The notes below the pieces were generated by a model, which ran no database searches, was not told the DNA's origin, and worked only from the letters and a program-made list of their open reading frames with translations. Both the position numbers and the translations under genes were made by a program. A stretch of 50,782 bases of DNA from JAVKFF01 sp040226215 (GTDB lineage: Bacteria > Pseudomonadota > Alphaproteobacteria > DSM-16000 > Inquilinaceae). Below are positions 27,613 through 34,919 of the stretch, in pieces. Location: NCBI GenBank assembly GCA_040226215.1, contig JAVKFF010000079.1, positions 1 through 50,782 on the forward strand, in the 5' to 3' direction. Position 1 is the first letter of the stretch, and each line of letters opens with the position of its first letter.

Positions 27613-28131
27613 ATGACCCGCCTTCGCCCTCACCTGGCCCGCGCCCGGACCGGCATCGCCCTCATGGTCACGGTCATGGCCGTCCTCTCCCTTTCCGGCG
27701 CGTCCGCGCCACGCGCGCAGGAGGCCGGGGACTACCCGTTCGACGGCATGGTCGTGCTGGAAACGCAAGCCGGCTTCGACACCCTCTGGGAGCGCCTGGC
27801 CGAGGCAGTCGATGCCGAGAACATGCTGATCGTCGCCCGCGCCTCGGCCAGCCGCTTCGCCGCCACCCGAGGCATCGCGATCGCCGGCAACGGCATTGTC
27901 GACGTGTTCCGTAACGATTTTGCCGTGCGTCTGCTGGCGGAGAGCGCGGCCGCCGGCTTCGAGGCGCCGATGCGCTTCTACCTGACCGAACGGGCCGATG
28001 GCGGCGCCAGCCTGGCCTATCGGCGGCCAAGCGCCCTCCTGGCGCCCTATGGCGATCCCGATATCGACCTGATCGCCGCCGAGCTCGATGCCATCTTCGA
28101 GGCGATCGCCGCACGGGCCGTCGCGGAGTAG
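27613..28131 (+). CDS. Secreted DUF302 domain protein
   Basis: A 172-residue protein with a signal peptide (RTGIALMVTVMAVLSLSGAS, cleavage near APRAQ, residue 36). The mature part has the DUF302 hallmarks: an N-terminal FDTLWERLAEAVDAENMLIV, then FRNDFAVRLL and a C-terminal YGDPDIDLIAAELDAIFEAI. Members occur alone in the periplasm or fused to other domains, and their function is not established. The ATG at 27613 is preceded by GGAG. It is followed by a small-RNA-like region. Confidence 0.85.
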   Translation: MTRLRPHLARARTGIALMVTVMAVLSLSGASAPRAQEAGDYPFDGMVVLETQAGFDTLWERLAEAVDAENMLIVARASASRFAATRGIAIAGNGIVDVFRNDFAVRLLAESAAAGFEAPMRFYLTERADGGASLAYRRPSALLAPYGDPDIDLIAAELDAIFEAIAARAVAE

Positions 28132-28162
28132 CGGCGGAAGGCGCGCGGCGAAATCGCGCTGG

Positions 28163-28180
28163 TACCCCCAAATGGGGGTA
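28163..28180. promoter_or_regulatory. 18-base palindrome TACCCCCA-AA-TGGGGGTA
   Basis: A perfect inverted repeat 33 bases after the DUF302 stop. The half-site TACCCCC resembles the TACYYMT heptamer of NarL/FixJ-type response regulators, though spaced by four rather than two bases. Its centre lies about 56 bases before a possible transcription start near 28228, a typical activator position. Confidence 0.55.
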
Positions 28181-28227
28181 TTATTGCTGTGAGTGGGCGT
28201 TCAATATTGCAACATTCATATAGCCCG

Positions 28228-28334
28228 ACGCCGCATTCAGTCGGGATCAGTATACGCTTTTGCTCTTGTTTCGATCTTTCGGCCTTGTTGACTGAGAGAC
28301 CCGCCCGACCTCACGGTTGGGCGGGTTCTTTTTT
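28228..28334 (+). ncRNA. Candidate small RNA
   Basis: A noncoding stretch with a possible -10 CATATA at 28217-28222, a short hairpin (CCCGAC at 28224-28229, GTCGGG at 28240-28245), a U-rich single-stranded middle (CTTTTGCTCTTGTTTCGATC) and a strong terminator. No ORF over 15 codons with a ribosome-binding site is seen. The size of about 107 nt depends on the guessed start; an alternative -10 TATACG at 28251 would give about 70 nt. Such arrangement is typical of sRNAs under an activator. Confidence 0.4.
28296..28334 (+). terminator. Strong rho-independent terminator
   Basis: ACCCGCCC at 28299-28306 pairs with GGGCGGGT at 28319-28326, loop of 12 bases, followed by TCTTTTTT at 28327-28334. It ends the candidate small RNA, or else the DUF302 transcript, about 165 bases after its stop. 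Confidence 0.85.
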
Positions 28335-28365
28335 GACGCGGGATCGCGGTCCGGCGCGCGGGCAG

Positions 28366-28485
28366 TCAGCCGGCGGCAACCGCGCCGACCACGTAGATGC
28401 CGAGATAGGCCGCGGGCAGGCTGAACAGCGCCATGGAGATGATGGTCAGTCCTGCGTAGGCGATGGTGCTCAGTTTGTCGATCAT
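28366..28485 (-). CDS. 39-residue membrane protein
   Basis: A short ORF read from the ATG at 28485 with GGAGG eight bases upstream. The product starts MIDKLSTIAYAGLTIISMAL, continues with FSLPAAYLGIYVVGAVAA, and ends in Gly. It has one or two hydrophobic stretches and a single N-terminal Asp/Lys pair, as expected for a one-helix inner-membrane peptide. No known family is recognised. It stands alone between the terminator at 28296-28334 and the DUF3095 gene, 88 bases downstream of the latter's stop. Confidence 0.6.
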   Translation of the reverse strand: MIDKLSTIAYAGLTIISMALFSLPAAYLGIYVVGAVAAG

Positions 28486-28573
28486 GGTTCGATCCTCCAG
28501 GGGTATGACCACCATCACCGATCGCCGGCCAGGACTCAGTGACCTCCATCACAACGTGCAAAAATCCCCGACG

Positions 28574-29758
28574 TCATGAATCCTCTTGCGAGTCCCGAAG
28601 GTCCTCCGCCCGCCGCCGGGCGAGGTCGCTGGCCGCCGCTGCGTAGCCGCCTTCCGCGCCATCCACGAAATGCGCATGGTCATCGCTCAGGGGAGAGGGA
28701 ACGATACAGGTCATCAGCGCGGCGCCCTGACGCGACAACCCGAAGTCGATTATTCCCTGGTGCCGCGCTTCTTCCAGCACGCTGATGAGCGTCTCCGCCT
28801 CGGCCTCGCTGCAGTCGATCGTGGCCCGCAGACCGTCCTGGTACTTGCGGAAATCGGCGTTCAGGCCGGTCACCAGGCGGTAGCGCCGTGCATCGAAGCC
28901 GCCGAGCCGCAAGCCGAACAGCTCCAGCAGGCGCGCCACAGCCGAGATCAGGTAGATGCGGCGCCGCGCCCTGCGCTGGCCGTCCGGGCCGGCCGCTGCT
29001 TTCGCCTCGTGGGCGATGGCCAGGCGTGGCGGCGGCCAGCGGAAGCGGGGTCCGTCCTCCGGGATCAGCCGGTTTCCGCCGGTCAACTCCGCAAGTCGGG
29101 CAAGCAGCGAGGTGACGAATTCCCGGCGTGCGGTCTCCGGCGCGTCGTCGCGGGTCTCCACGATCAGCGACACGATCACCCCGCGCGAGGCGTCGAGCGG
29201 CTGCCAGCGGCAGGACAGTCCGTCCAGGTCCGGCGCCGCCTCGTCCGGCCCGTCGAGCCGGTCCAGTTCGCCTCGCTTCAACGCCGCTTCGGCCCACTGA
29301 CAGCCGCCGCCGTCGAACATGGCGTAGCTGATGCCGGGCGACGCCTGGAAACGCGCCACCCGGACATCCCGTCCGGCCTGGCGGATGCGGGACAGGCGGA
29401 CAAGACCGACGCGCAGGTCGCTGCCGAAGGCGCGCCGTGCCCAGGCAGCGGTGGCCGCCAATGCCTCTCGGGCCGCTTCCTCCCGTCCCGGCGGGATGCC
29501 GACGAGGCAGCCATCGCCGCCGAAGACGAAGGGCAGGTGATGATCGCCTAGCGCGTTGCCGATCGCCGCGATGGGCGCAGCCCCGACGAAGTTCACCGTC
29601 TTGTAGCGCCCGTCGGCAATCGCCTCCCGTGAGCCCACAATGTCGGTCACCGCCAGCGACCAGTCATCGGGAAAGGGCCGGTAGTTGGCGGGGTCGATCA
29701 CGCCGGCGAAGCGATCGAAGGCAGGAAGGTCGCGGTAGAAGTCGGTACTGGTCGCCAT
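28574..29758 (-). CDS. DUF3095 protein with cyclase-like metal motifs
   Basis: A 394-residue soluble protein of DUF3095. Near the N-terminus it reads WSLAVTDIVGSREAIADGRY then KTVNFVGAA, and about 45 residues later PFVFGGDGCLVGIP. The order of a TDIVGS strand and a GGDG hairpin recalls the two metal-binding aspartates of class III nucleotide cyclases (for example ADIVGY and GDG). The C-terminal half has DFRKYQDGLRATIDCS, conserved in the family. Whether it has cyclase activity is not known. The next upstream ATG candidate would run into the secreted protein gene region, so 29758 is kept. Confidence 0.88.
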   Translation of the reverse strand: MATSTDFYRDLPAFDRFAGVIDPANYRPFPDDWSLAVTDIVGSREAIADGRYKTVNFVGAAPIAAIGNALGDHHLPFVFGGDGCLVGIPPGREEAAREALAATAAWARRAFGSDLRVGLVRLSRIRQAGRDVRVARFQASPGISYAMFDGGGCQWAEAALKRGELDRLDGPDEAAPDLDGLSCRWQPLDASRGVIVSLIVETRDDAPETARREFVTSLLARLAELTGGNRLIPEDGPRFRWPPPRLAIAHEAKAAAGPDGQRRARRRIYLISAVARLLELFGLRLGGFDARRYRLVTGLNADFRKYQDGLRATIDCSEAEAETLISVLEEARHQGIIDFGLSRQGAALMTCIVPSPLSDDHAHFVDGAEGGYAAAASDLARRRAEDLRDSQEDS

Positions 29759-29877
29759 GATGGGCCTCGCGGCACCCTCCCGCAGTCGTCAAACGTGTAG
29801 CCAGGTGCCCCGGTAACGCGCCAGGCGTTCAATCCGAGCCCGATAGATCGGCGGAACAGACGCTAAAGTATACAGGA

Positions 29878-31434
29878 TTACGGCAGGAAGGCGTCGCGCC
29901 AATCGGCGTTCGGCGGTCCGGTCAGGCTTACGGTGTCGATATAGGCGTTGCAGATGGTCGAGCCGTTGGCGAACAGGCTGGTCTGGACAAACGTCTCCAT
30001 GTCGCTTGGCTGCACGCCGGCCGGCCGGGTGAGGCGGACCGTCATGCAGTTGCCCTCGATCGGCGCCAGATCGTAGCCATCGAGGCGCCAGCCCGGCGCC
30101 AGGTCGCCCTCGAAGATCACGAACTCGCACCAGAATCCGTTCGGGTTCAGTGTGCGTCCGAAGGGCGGCACGTTCTCGCGCATGAAGACGCGGATGCGGT
30201 CGAGCTGCTCGCCGCCCAGCACGGTTCCGACATTGCAGAACTCCATCGCCGGCCCCCGCCGCAGCGTCCCCGCGCCGAAACCGCCCGCGCCGTGGGCCTG
30301 GCGGAAGGCATCGCCCGCCGGAATGGTGTAGGTGACCTCCGCGGGCGGCGATCCGCCGCCGCTGGGTGGCGAGCAGATCGGCATGCCGAAGGTGCTGCCG
30401 ATGCCGACCTGCTGCCAGCCGGGTGGGCAGACGCATTGCGTGTTGCTGGCGTTGGGCACACTGTCGTTCAGGCAGGGCGCGCAGCCGGCGCCAAGCGCGA
30501 TGGTGTTGCCGCTACAGATCGGCTGCTGCTGGTCGTCGGGCACCCGCTGGCCGCCAATTGGGGCGCAGACCGGGTCGCCGGTAACGTTGGTGACCTGCCC
30601 CGTCGGCTGGGTGCCGGACGGACAGACGCACTGGCTGGCGCCGCGGTTGGGCACGCTGTTGCCGGCACAAGCGCGGCAGCGCCCGGCGTCGAGGATCTGG
30701 CCGGGTCCGCAGACAGGCGCCGGCGGCGGCCGGGTGTCGGCGGGCGGAGGATCGTCATCCGGCGGCGGGTCGTCATCGGGTGGTGGCGGCGGCGCGCCGG
30801 CCACCAGTTCGACCGACGACATGCGGTCGCCCGGGAAGCCGAACTGCTGCTCGATGCTGGCGTAGCCGCCTGGCCCCGCCTCGAAATAGGGTCCGCTCTG
30901 CGAGACGAAGCCGTCGTCGCGGTAGAAGCGCCAGGTGCCGGCAATGATCTGGATGCTCTCGACCTCGTTGTCGAAATCCGTCTGGTCGAGATCGGGTTCG
31001 GACTGCACCAGCACGCGGTAGGGCGGCTGGAAGTTCTCCTCGTCGTAGAGGATGGCGAGCACCGGCGGCGGCGGGCAGTCCTGGGTCACACGCTCGACCG
31101 CCGACATGGTGTCCTGGGGAAAGCCGAACTGCTGCTCGATATCGGGATAGTCGCCCGGCCCCGCCTCGAAAGGCGGGCCGTTCACGGCCTGAAAGGCGTC
31201 GTCGCGGTAGAAGCGCCAGGTGCCGGAGATGACACGGATCGACTCGACGTCGTTGTCGAAGTCGATGCGGTCGAGATCCGCCTCGGAGGCGACCAGCACG
31301 CGGTAGCCGGGCTGGAAGCCGGTGCCGTCATAGAGGACCACGAGACAGGCCGCGGCCGGCAGGGCGGCGAGCCAGAAGCAAGCCGCGCAAGCCATCGCCA
31401 GCAAGCGCCCGACCGATGAATGCCACAGGACCAT
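29878..31434 (-). CDS. Secreted protein with two beta/gamma-crystallin domains and Cys-rich repeats
   Basis: A 518-residue secreted protein from the ATG at 31434; the frame is open to 31638 but a signal peptide begins here (RLLAMACAACFWLAALPAAA, cleavage near residue 29). Two copies of a beta/gamma-crystallin-like domain follow, residues 30-116 and 125-211; each has LYDxxxFQPxYRVLVxSExD, GTWRFYRDD and IEQQFGFPxDxMSxVE. A Pro/Asp linker (PPPPPDDDPPPDDDPPP) at 214-240 leads to two Cys-rich units around 242-290 and 307-354 (CRACAGNSVPNRGASQCVCP and CAPCLNDSVPNASNTQCVCP). The C-terminal domain of about 150 residues is not recognised. Crystallin-type domains often bind Ca2+; this is inferred. Confidence 0.85.
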   Translation of the reverse strand: MVLWHSSVGRLLAMACAACFWLAALPAAACLVVLYDGTGFQPGYRVLVASEADLDRIDFDNDVESIRVISGTWRFYRDDAFQAVNGPPFEAGPGDYPDIEQQFGFPQDTMSAVERVTQDCPPPPVLAILYDEENFQPPYRVLVQSEPDLDQTDFDNEVESIQIIAGTWRFYRDDGFVSQSGPYFEAGPGGYASIEQQFGFPGDRMSSVELVAGAPPPPPDDDPPPDDDPPPADTRPPPAPVCGPGQILDAGRCRACAGNSVPNRGASQCVCPSGTQPTGQVTNVTGDPVCAPIGGQRVPDDQQQPICSGNTIALGAGCAPCLNDSVPNASNTQCVCPPGWQQVGIGSTFGMPICSPPSGGGSPPAEVTYTIPAGDAFRQAHGAGGFGAGTLRRGPAMEFCNVGTVLGGEQLDRIRVFMRENVPPFGRTLNPNGFWCEFVIFEGDLAPGWRLDGYDLAPIEGNCMTVRLTRPAGVQPSDMETFVQTSLFANGSTICNAYIDTVSLTGPPNADWRDAFLP

Positions 31435-31873
31435 CGCGCCCTCCCCGCCGAACGGCAATGCTTCCGGACGACAGGATAGGCGCCATCCATTTTCCGATAA
31501 ATCAACAATCCCGCCGGCACATGCCTTCGGTATGGCTTGGCGGCTTGGCTTGGCCGAGTGGCTTGGCGATACGGCTCGGCGACATGGTCTGGCGGCAGGA
31601 CAGGGTTGTCCGACCCCTCTCGGGGCGGCCGGCCGCATCGGCCCGAGGGCGTGGCCGAATTGTGTTGTTCGGCGCGAAATGCGCGTGATTAAATGTCGAG
31701 GATCGGGGCGACTCCTTCACCCCGGTCCGGGCTTCCGGCCGCGCGCCACGGCTGGCGGGCCGGGCGACCGAACACGGCATTCAACGCGTCACGGCATCGG
31801 GAGGCATCAGCGCTGGCATGCTTGATCATCCGGTGCATCAGGCCGGTCGCGGCGAGCGGCGGGGCGCAACCCA
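31435..31873. other. Long gap with short GGCTTGGC repeats before the TRAP operon
   Basis: No gene is supported here. The most notable element is the cluster of GGCTTGGC copies at 31534-31580. The remaining sequence is GC-rich and should hold the leftward promoter of the crystallin-type gene and the rightward TRAP promoter. I see no clear palindromic operator. Confidence 0.5.
31534..31580. repeat. Clustered GGCTTGGC octamers
   Basis: Exact GGCTTGGC occurs at 31534-31541, 31542-31549, 31547-31554 (overlapping) and 31560-31567, with a variant GGCTCGGC at 31573-31580. The cluster is in the 5' region of the leftward crystallin-type gene, about 100 bases before its ATG. It could be a slipped simple repeat or a multi-copy protein binding site. 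Confidence 0.6.
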
Positions 31874-32407
31874 GTGATCAGCCTGATCCGTGGCTATGTG
31901 CGGGCGGTGGACGCCTTCAACCGGGTCGTCGGCCGCTTCGCCATGTACCTGATCTTCGTCATGATCGGGATCATGCTGGTGTCCTCGATCTCGCGCGTGG
32001 CCGCCGGCGTCTCCTTCATCTGGGTGGTCGAGCTGGCGCAGTTCACGCTGACCGCCTACTACATCCTCGGCGGCCCCTATTCCATGCAGCTGGGTGATCA
32101 TGTGCGCATGGACCTGCTCTACGGCCGCTGGTCGGAGCGCGGCAAGGCCTGGGCCGACGCGCTGACCTCCTTCTTCCTGGTCTTCTACCTCGTCTACATG
32201 CTGCTGGGCGGCATCTCGAGCACGGTCTACTCGATCGAGGTTGGCCAGCGGAACTACTCCGCCTGGGCGCCGCTGATCTGGCCGATCAAGGTGGTCATGG
32301 TCGTCGGCATCGGCCTGATGCTGCTGCAGTCCGTCGCGATGTTCTGCAAGGCGATCCTGCCGCGCGACAGGACCGCGGCGCCGGTGCAGGTGGAGAGCGG
32401 TGTATGA
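31874..32407 (+). CDS. TRAP transporter small permease (DctQ family)
   Basis: A 177-residue membrane protein from a GTG at 31874. Four membrane helices are visible (YLIFVMIGIMLVSSISRV; WVVELAQFTLTAYYILGG; SFFLVFYLVYMLLGG; VVMVVGIGLMLLQSV). The motif GDHVRMDLLYGRWSERGK between helices is typical of the DctQ family. It is the first gene of the operon and overlaps the large permease by four bases (ATGA). Confidence 0.9.
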   Translation: MISLIRGYVRAVDAFNRVVGRFAMYLIFVMIGIMLVSSISRVAAGVSFIWVVELAQFTLTAYYILGGPYSMQLGDHVRMDLLYGRWSERGKAWADALTSFFLVFYLVYMLLGGISSTVYSIEVGQRNYSAWAPLIWPIKVVMVVGIGLMLLQSVAMFCKAILPRDRTAAPVQVESGV

Positions 32408-33726
32408 GCTACGAGCTCATCGCCCTCTTGATGTTCTCCTCGATGATGCTGCTGCTCCTGACCGGGCAGCGGGTGTTCGGCGCAATCGGCTTCGTGGCCA
32501 CCGCCTCGGCCCTGCTGCTGTGGGGCCAGGGCGGCTCGGAAATACCGTTCACCGCCACCATCACGCTGATGAACTGGTATCCGCTGCTGACCCTGCCGGC
32601 CTTCGTCTTCATGGGCTACATGCTGTCGGAGTCGGGCATCGCCAGCGACCTCTACCGCATGTTCCATGTCTGGGCCGGGCCGGTGCGCGGCGGCCTCGCC
32701 ATCGGCACGATCTGCCTGATGGTGGTGATCTCCGCCATGAACGGCCTGTCGGTCGCCGGCATGGCCATCGGCGCCTCCATCGCTTTGCCGGAGATGCTGC
32801 GCCGGGGCTACGACAAGATCATGGTCACCGGCGTGATCCAGGCAGGCAGCTCGCTGGGCATCCTGGTGCCGCCTTCGGTGGTGCTGGTGCTCTACGGCAT
32901 GATCTCGCGCCAGCCGATCATCGAGCTGTGGCTGGCCGGCATCCTGCCAGGGCTGATGCTGGCCGGCCTGTTCGTGCTCTACATCGTCGGACGCTGCTAT
33001 TTCCAGCCCAGCCTGGGCCCGGCCCTGCCGGTGGAGGAGCGCAATGTCGGCTGGGCGGAGAAGTTCCGCCTGCTGCGCGCCGGGCTGCTGCCGCTGGCGA
33101 TCTTCTTCCTGATGTTCGGCCTGTTCATCATGGGCGTGACCACGCTGACCGAGAGCGCCTCGGTTGGCGCCGCCGCGGCCACCCTGGCCGCCGCCGTGAC
33201 CCGAAGGCTGACCCGCAAGGTGCTGGAGGACACGATGCGCAAGACTCTCGGCATCTCCTGCATGTTCATGTGGATCATCCTGGCGGCGCTGGCCTTCGGC
33301 GCGGTCTTCGACGGGCTGGGCGCCGGCCGGGCGATCGAGAACCTGTTCCTGGAGGAATGGGGGCTGAGCCCGTGGGAAATCCTCATCCTGATGCAGCTTT
33401 CCTTCATCCTGATGGGGACCTTCCTCGACGACACGGCGATGCTGGTGATCGTGGCGCCGCTCTACGTGCCGCTGGTCATCTCGCTGGGCTTCAACCCGAT
33501 CTGGTACGGCGTGCTCTACACGATCACCTGCCAGATCGCCTACATGACCCCGCCCTTCGGCTACAACCTGTTCCTCATGCGCGCCATGGCGCCGCCGGAG
33601 ATCTCGATCGGCGACATCTACCGCTCGATCGGGCCGTTCGTCATCGTCATGGTGATCGGGCTTGCCCTGGTGATGATCTTCCCGGAGATCGCCATGTTCA
33701 TTCCTGATCTCTACTATGGTCGATAA
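32404..33726 (+). CDS. TRAP transporter large permease (DctM family)
   Basis: A 440-residue inner-membrane protein with about 12 helices. Family marks are LTLPAFVFMGYMLSESGIA, GLSVAGMAIGASIALPEMLR, GVIQAGSSLGILVPPSVVLV (the conserved PPS segment) and MTPPFGYNLFLMRAM. Together with the small permease it uses a cation gradient to take up substrate from the periplasmic binding protein. Start at the ATG of the ATGA overlap. The next gene is the binding protein after a 140-base gap that contains a possible 24-codon leader. Confidence 0.95.
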   Translation: MSYELIALLMFSSMMLLLLTGQRVFGAIGFVATASALLLWGQGGSEIPFTATITLMNWYPLLTLPAFVFMGYMLSESGIASDLYRMFHVWAGPVRGGLAIGTICLMVVISAMNGLSVAGMAIGASIALPEMLRRGYDKIMVTGVIQAGSSLGILVPPSVVLVLYGMISRQPIIELWLAGILPGLMLAGLFVLYIVGRCYFQPSLGPALPVEERNVGWAEKFRLLRAGLLPLAIFFLMFGLFIMGVTTLTESASVGAAAATLAAAVTRRLTRKVLEDTMRKTLGISCMFMWIILAALAFGAVFDGLGAGRAIENLFLEEWGLSPWEILILMQLSFILMGTFLDDTAMLVIVAPLYVPLVISLGFNPIWYGVLYTITCQIAYMTPPFGYNLFLMRAMAPPEISIGDIYRSIGPFVIVMVIGLALVMIFPEIAMFIPDLYYGR

Positions 33727-33786
33727 CTTACTGATTTAACATTCAATCAATAACTATCAAGGAGGCAACGAGAAGCGAGCAAAGGG

Positions 33787-33861
33787 ATGGATCGGCCGTC
33801 CGGCCAACGGGGCCGCGGGCGTCCTAGACGCCGTTACGAAGAACTTGAACAGGAAAGGTAA
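33787..33861 (+). CDS. Possible 24-residue Arg-rich leader peptide
   Basis: ATG at 33787 followed by 23 codons and TAA at 33859. The product is MDRPSGQRGRGRPRRRYEEL then EQER. A clear AAGGAGG lies 25 bases upstream, too far for a normal start; a closer AAAGGG directly abuts the ATG. Its stop is six bases before the binding protein ATG. It may be a chance ORF or a leader for coupled translation. Confidence 0.25.
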   Translation: MDRPSGQRGRGRPRRRYEELEQER

Positions 33862-33866
33862 AAACG

Positions 33867-34919
33867 ATGAATAATAGACGGAATTTCCTCAGAAAAGCCG
33901 GCGCGACAACCGCCGGCGCCGTGGCGGTCTCGACGGTCAGCGCGCCTTATGTGAAGGCGCAGAGCACGATCCGCTGGCGCATGCAGACCTATGCCGGCCC
34001 GGCCCTGGCCGAGCACGTCATCACCCCGTCGATCAACGCCTTCAACCAGGCCGCCAATGGCGAGATGGAGATCGAGCTCTACTTCGCCGACCAGCTGGTG
34101 CCCACGGGCGAGCTGTTCCGTGCCATGCAGCGAGGCACCATCGACGCCGTGCAGTCGGACGACGATTCCATCGCCGCGCCAGTCGACGTCTCGGTCTTCG
34201 GCGGCTACTTCCCCTTCGCCTCGCGCTACAGCCTCGACGTGCCGACCCTGTTCCACCATTACGGGCTGAAGGAGATCTGGGAGGAGGCCTATGGCGAGGT
34301 CGAGGGCGTGACCTGGCTGTCGGCCGGCGCCTGGGATCCCTGCAACTTCGCCACGGTCGAGCCGATCCGCTCGATCGCCGACCTGGATGGCCTGCGCGTC
34401 TTCACCTTCCCGACCGCCGGCCGCTTCCTGCAGCGCTTCGGCGTGGTGCCGGTGACCCTGCCCTGGGAGGACATCGAGGTGGCGGTGCAGACCGGCGAGC
34501 TCGACGGCATCGCCTGGTCGGGCATCACCGAGGACTACACCGTCGGCTGGGCGGACGTGACCAACTACTACCTCACCAACAACATCTCCGGCGCCTGGGC
34601 CGGATCCTACTTCGCCAACTCCGACCGCTGGAACGAGGTGCCGCCGCACCTGCAGACGCTGTTCCGGCTGTGCATCGACAGCTCGCACTACTATCGCCAG
34701 CACTGGTACTGGTGGGGCGAGGCGCACTACCGCACCACCGGCGGCAAGCTGGAGCTGACCTCCATCCCCGAGGCGGAATGGGCGCAGATCGAGGCGGCGG
34801 CGGACGAGTTCTGGGACGAGATCGCCGCGCAGAGCGACCGCAGCGCCCGCGTGGTTGAGATCCTGCGCAACTATCGCGGCACCATGCGCGACGCGGGCCC
34901 GCCTTACCGCTACAGCTGA
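33867..34919 (+). CDS. Tat-exported TRAP substrate-binding protein (DctP family)
   Basis: A 350-residue periplasmic binding protein. The N-terminal MNNRRNFLRKAGATTAG is a Tat signal (RRNFLRK), with cleavage near PYVKAQ at residue 32. DctP features follow: WRMQTYAGPALAEHV, the AMQRGTIDAVQSDDDS segment, LDGLRVFTFPTAGRFLQRFG, then ELDGIAWSGITEDYTVGWAD. The Tat type with these motifs resembles the TakP/keto-acid and aromatic subgroup, but the substrate cannot be assigned. Its 3' end overlaps the opposing LpxL-like gene by 10 bases. Confidence 0.93.
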   Translation: MNNRRNFLRKAGATTAGAVAVSTVSAPYVKAQSTIRWRMQTYAGPALAEHVITPSINAFNQAANGEMEIELYFADQLVPTGELFRAMQRGTIDAVQSDDDSIAAPVDVSVFGGYFPFASRYSLDVPTLFHHYGLKEIWEEAYGEVEGVTWLSAGAWDPCNFATVEPIRSIADLDGLRVFTFPTAGRFLQRFGVVPVTLPWEDIEVAVQTGELDGIAWSGITEDYTVGWADVTNYYLTNNISGAWAGSYFANSDRWNEVPPHLQTLFRLCIDSSHYYRQHWYWWGEAHYRTTGGKLELTSIPEAEWAQIEAAADEFWDEIAAQSDRSARVVEILRNYRGTMRDAGPPYRYS

